In this document: piece by piece, positions 62,042-64,000 of the stretch
Numbering within the stretch: the stretch's first letter is position 1
Layout: the number at the start of each line of letters is the position of its first letter
Origin: Polyangiaceae bacterium
GTDB lineage: Bacteria; Myxococcota_A; Polyangia; Polyangiales; Polyangiaceae
NCBI GenBank assembly: GCA_016719945.1
Contig: JADJYE010000008.1
Location: 124,001 to 188,000, forward strand
Length of the DNA stretch: 64,000 bases
Reading direction: 5' to 3'
Made by a program: the position numbers and the translations under genes
The notes under the pieces: model-generated
The model's database searches: none
The model's input: the letters and a program-made list of their open reading frames with translations, nothing else
Told to the model about the DNA's origin: nothing

Positions 62042-63628
62042 TTACGCGGCCTCCCTGTGGATGTGATGCAGCGCCTCAAGGTTCTGGATTGCACCGGAGC
62101 GTCGCAGGTCGAAGAGGTTCTTGCGCACGCCCAGGTAGCGGGCCCGTGCGCCCTTGCGTGCCGCGATGTGGGCGAGGCTGTGCTCGACGGCGACGCGCTC
62201 GCGGAGCTGCTCTCGGCCTGCTGCCGTGACCTGCAGCTTTCGAAGCTTCTTTGGAGCGCCTCGTCCTTCGCTATCGAAACGCTGCGACCGCTGCCGCTTG
62301 CGGCCTGCGTGCAACTGGCACGCATGGAGCAAGCACCGCAGGCCTCAGGATCGAAGTGAACCGTCTCGCCGGGCTCGAAGGCCTCCACTTCGCCGGCGGG
62401 ACACGTGATCGTCTTGGAGCGCAGATCAATGCGGAAGGCGGCCTTGGAGAAGAGTCCGGGGGTGCGCGATCGCAGCGCCCAGGGTTTCGCGAACACCTCG
62501 CCACCACTGGCGGCACCGAGGTCACGACGGGGCTGTTCACGTAGGCGCGGTCGATGTGCACCTCGGCCAGCGCGAAGCCCTGATGCTCGATGTCTTCCAG
62601 GATAGGCGCTCCCCTTCTTCCTCGGGTCGATTGGCGGGCGTGACCGCGCAAGCGACGATGGCTGGAACGTCGAGGTCCCTGGCGATGTGCTCCTTGTAGC
62701 CGTCAAACCGCTTCGAGCGGCTCTTGCGGCCGTGGCGCATCTCTCGGTCCTCGATCGAGATCCGCCTGTCGGGTGCGACACCTTGGCGAATGCGCAGACC
62801 GCCACCCTCGCCCGGCTCGAGGTCTTGGTCGCGAACCGTGTTGATCGCTTCGAGCAGCGGCAGGAGCGGAGACTCGACGACGTCGTCGAGTCTCCGCTCC
62901 ACCCATCGTTGCAGCGACGCCACCTGCCGCTCGACGGTCGCAACTGCCGCAAGCTTCTGCGCCGGATCGCTCCAGTCGATGTCGAGCCCCGCCTTGATGC
63001 TCGGTGCTGGCAGCAGAGGAATGCCGGCCCTGCGGCAGATCTCGTCCGGCGAACGATCCGCGATCTTCGACACGATCCGAACGATGTTGCGTGCTGCATG
63101 CCCGAGCAGGTTGATCGTGTCTTCAACCCGCCCGGCCCCGGCCAAAGGGCGGCTGTCGACCGCCACGCGAAGCGCCTTCGACAGCGACTGACCCTCCCCG
63201 TTCGTCGCGACGCCGTCGCGTACCAACGCGACCGTGCGCTCAAGCAGAGCACGGTCCATCTCGTGCTCGACCATGCGCTCTCGAAACGCCTGCAACGCCC
63301 CTTGCGAAAAGGCTGGCTCACCGGAGCCGAAGCAGTCCAACGCCATCTGCCACCGCAGATCCATCACCGTCAGCTCGACGGCTTCGGCATCGGACGCGCC
63401 CACGTAGCCCTGCAGAAGCAGCGCCATGCAGAGCATCGCTGGAGGGTGCGGCGGATCTCCAGCTCCCGTCCGCCGGTACATCTCCTCCAACCGGTCCTGG
63501 AACTCGTCGTCGAAGATCACGTGGCGGTTGAGCCGCAAGAATCCGAAGAGCGCCCGAACCCGGGTCAGGCGCTTCATCATCAGCGTCTCCTGCTTCGTCA
63601 ACTCAACCCGCGGCTTCCATCGCTCCAT
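62042..63628 (-). pseudogene. IS1182-family transposase, three frame breaks
   Basis: The ATG at 63628 begins MERWKPRVELTKQETLMMKR, and the open frame runs to about 62612. It holds the DUF772-like N terminus (DPPHPPAMLCMALLLQGYVG, MALDCFGSGEPAFS) and the first catalytic Asp region (RVAVDSRPLAGAGRVEDT). After restoring one base each at 62611-62614, near 62513-62517 and at 62250-62252, the protein continues through HIDRAYVNSP (second Asp), a Cys motif (EACGACSMRASC) and VAVEHSLAHI (the Glu), to about 529 residues. The breaks are single-base and mostly in short runs. Either the copy is inactive or the consensus is wrong here. Confidence 0.82.
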
Positions 63629-63706
63629 CGCGCACCTCGATGAGCTACGCGATCATCAGCCGACCCACTTGTCGATCCCCCCGTGCAACCGATCGAAATT
63701 GCTCAG

Positions 63707-63726
63707 CCATCAAGCCGATCGGCGCT
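63707..63726. repeat. Right terminal inverted repeat
   Basis: Read inward, AGCGCCGATCGGCTTGATGG pairs with the left end (16 of 20). It is followed directly by CTAG and resumed hsdS coding sequence. Confidence 0.85.
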
Positions 63727-63730
63727 CTAG
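63727..63730. repeat. Right copy of CTAG target duplication
   Basis: This copy abuts the right end of the element. Its first three bases are the CTA (Leu) codon and its G starts the next codon GAT, so the hsdS reading frame resumes here without loss. Confidence 0.85.
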
Positions 63731-64000
63731 ATCCACAGTTCCTCTTCTCGGCAGTGCGTGCTCCCCATTTCCAGGCTCAACTCTGGCGCCTCGCGGGCGA
63801 CACCGACATCTTTCCGTACGTCAGCCTGACGCAGCAGCGTGGCATGTGTCTCCTGGTTCCCCCCCTCCCCGAGCAGTGCGCGATCGCCTGCATCCTCGGC
63901 GCGCTCGACGACAAGATCGAGCTAAACCGGAAGACGAACGAGACGCTCGAGGCGATGGCGCGGGCGCTGTTTCAATCGTGGTTCGTCGACTTCGATCCGG

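Larger units (their letters stand above)
62004..63726. mobile_element. IS1182-family-like insertion sequence in hsdS
   Basis: The element is 1723 bp long with imperfect terminal inverted repeats (AGCGCCGAACGGGTTGAAAG at the left; AGCGCCGATCGGCTTGATGG read inward from the right; 16 of 20 match). CTAG is duplicated on both sides. It carries one transposase gene, reading opposite to hsdS, whose sequence pattern (D-D-E with a Cys-rich insert) fits the IS1182 family. The clean duplication suggests recent insertion. Confidence 0.9.
61643..64000 (+). pseudogene. hsdS: Type I RM specificity subunit, split by an insertion sequence (3' end beyond window)
   Basis: The GTG at 61643 opens the first target-recognition domain (HEFTSSGTPFVRPPDLVDGS, KPGDTLVTHRATVGR), which stops being HsdS-like at CTA in 62000. 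The same gene resumes at 63727 with DPQFLFSAVRAPHFQAQLW and the central conserved region PLPEQCAIACILGALDDKIE, ALFQSWFVDFDP. The two parts are in the same frame once the 1723-bp element and one CTAG copy are removed (...QPSV-L-DPQF...). HsdS is needed for recognition by both HsdM and HsdR. As it stands, the locus should be unable to recognise its site, which could make this strain's type I system silent. Confidence 0.92.

Overview
The window is about 70% GC and reads as a chromosome segment of a Myxococcota bacterium, most likely order Polyangiales. Pointers are three large Ser/Thr protein kinases with myxobacterial domain mixes, many lipoproteins with Gly/Thr/Ala-rich linkers after the lipobox, Cys-rich and collagen-like surface proteins, a PEGA/TPR protein, and a subtilase ending in a MYXO-CTERM type tail. 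The genus is not established.

Layout. 0-11 kb: cut-off gene, array of 77-bp palindromic repeats, DUF2892 protein, Omp85-type outer-membrane protein, SNF2 helicase, MFS exporter, then a lipoprotein / cytochrome P450 / metallo-beta-lactamase operon. 11-20 kb: kinase-FHA protein, a cobalamin riboswitch leading into a propeller-like surface lipoprotein, a three-gene operon (unknown, MBL-like, SDR) and a HEAT-like lipoprotein. 19.5-22 kb: sulfide:quinone oxidoreductase, a DUF1641::DsrC fusion and DsrE in one operon. 22-36 kb: two more kinases, Cys-rich and TPR/PEGA envelope proteins, a branched-chain-type binding protein, selA and a secreted subtilase. 36-45 kb: a complete CUT1-type sugar ABC importer whose genes overlap by 4 nt, divergent from a ClC channel / two unknowns / ArsB-NhaD-type permease operon. 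45-51 kb: lipoproteins, SDR, collagen-like lectin, GNAT.

51.7-64 kb looks like a defence or conflict island: a coiled-coil PD-(D/E)XK nuclease, a DUF4145/HEPN-like membrane protein, an operon of four overlapping genes (sigma factor, Cys-cluster protein, anti-sigma-like protein, Lon-like protease with TPRs), then a type I restriction-modification locus (hsdM, YhcG-type nuclease, hsdS). hsdS is split by an IS1182-like element flanked by CTAG duplications, and removing the element restores its frame exactly. The sigma / Lon-TPR operon is the best candidate here for an undescribed signalling or defence system.

Caution: at least eleven single-base frame breaks, nearly all at short G, C or A runs, interrupt otherwise intact genes (8.5-8.8, 38.9, 53.15, 56.9, 59.4 and 62.2-62.6 kb). 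I read most as consensus indels, not decay; affected genes are given their full corrected span. All family names come from motif recognition by eye; no database search was run.
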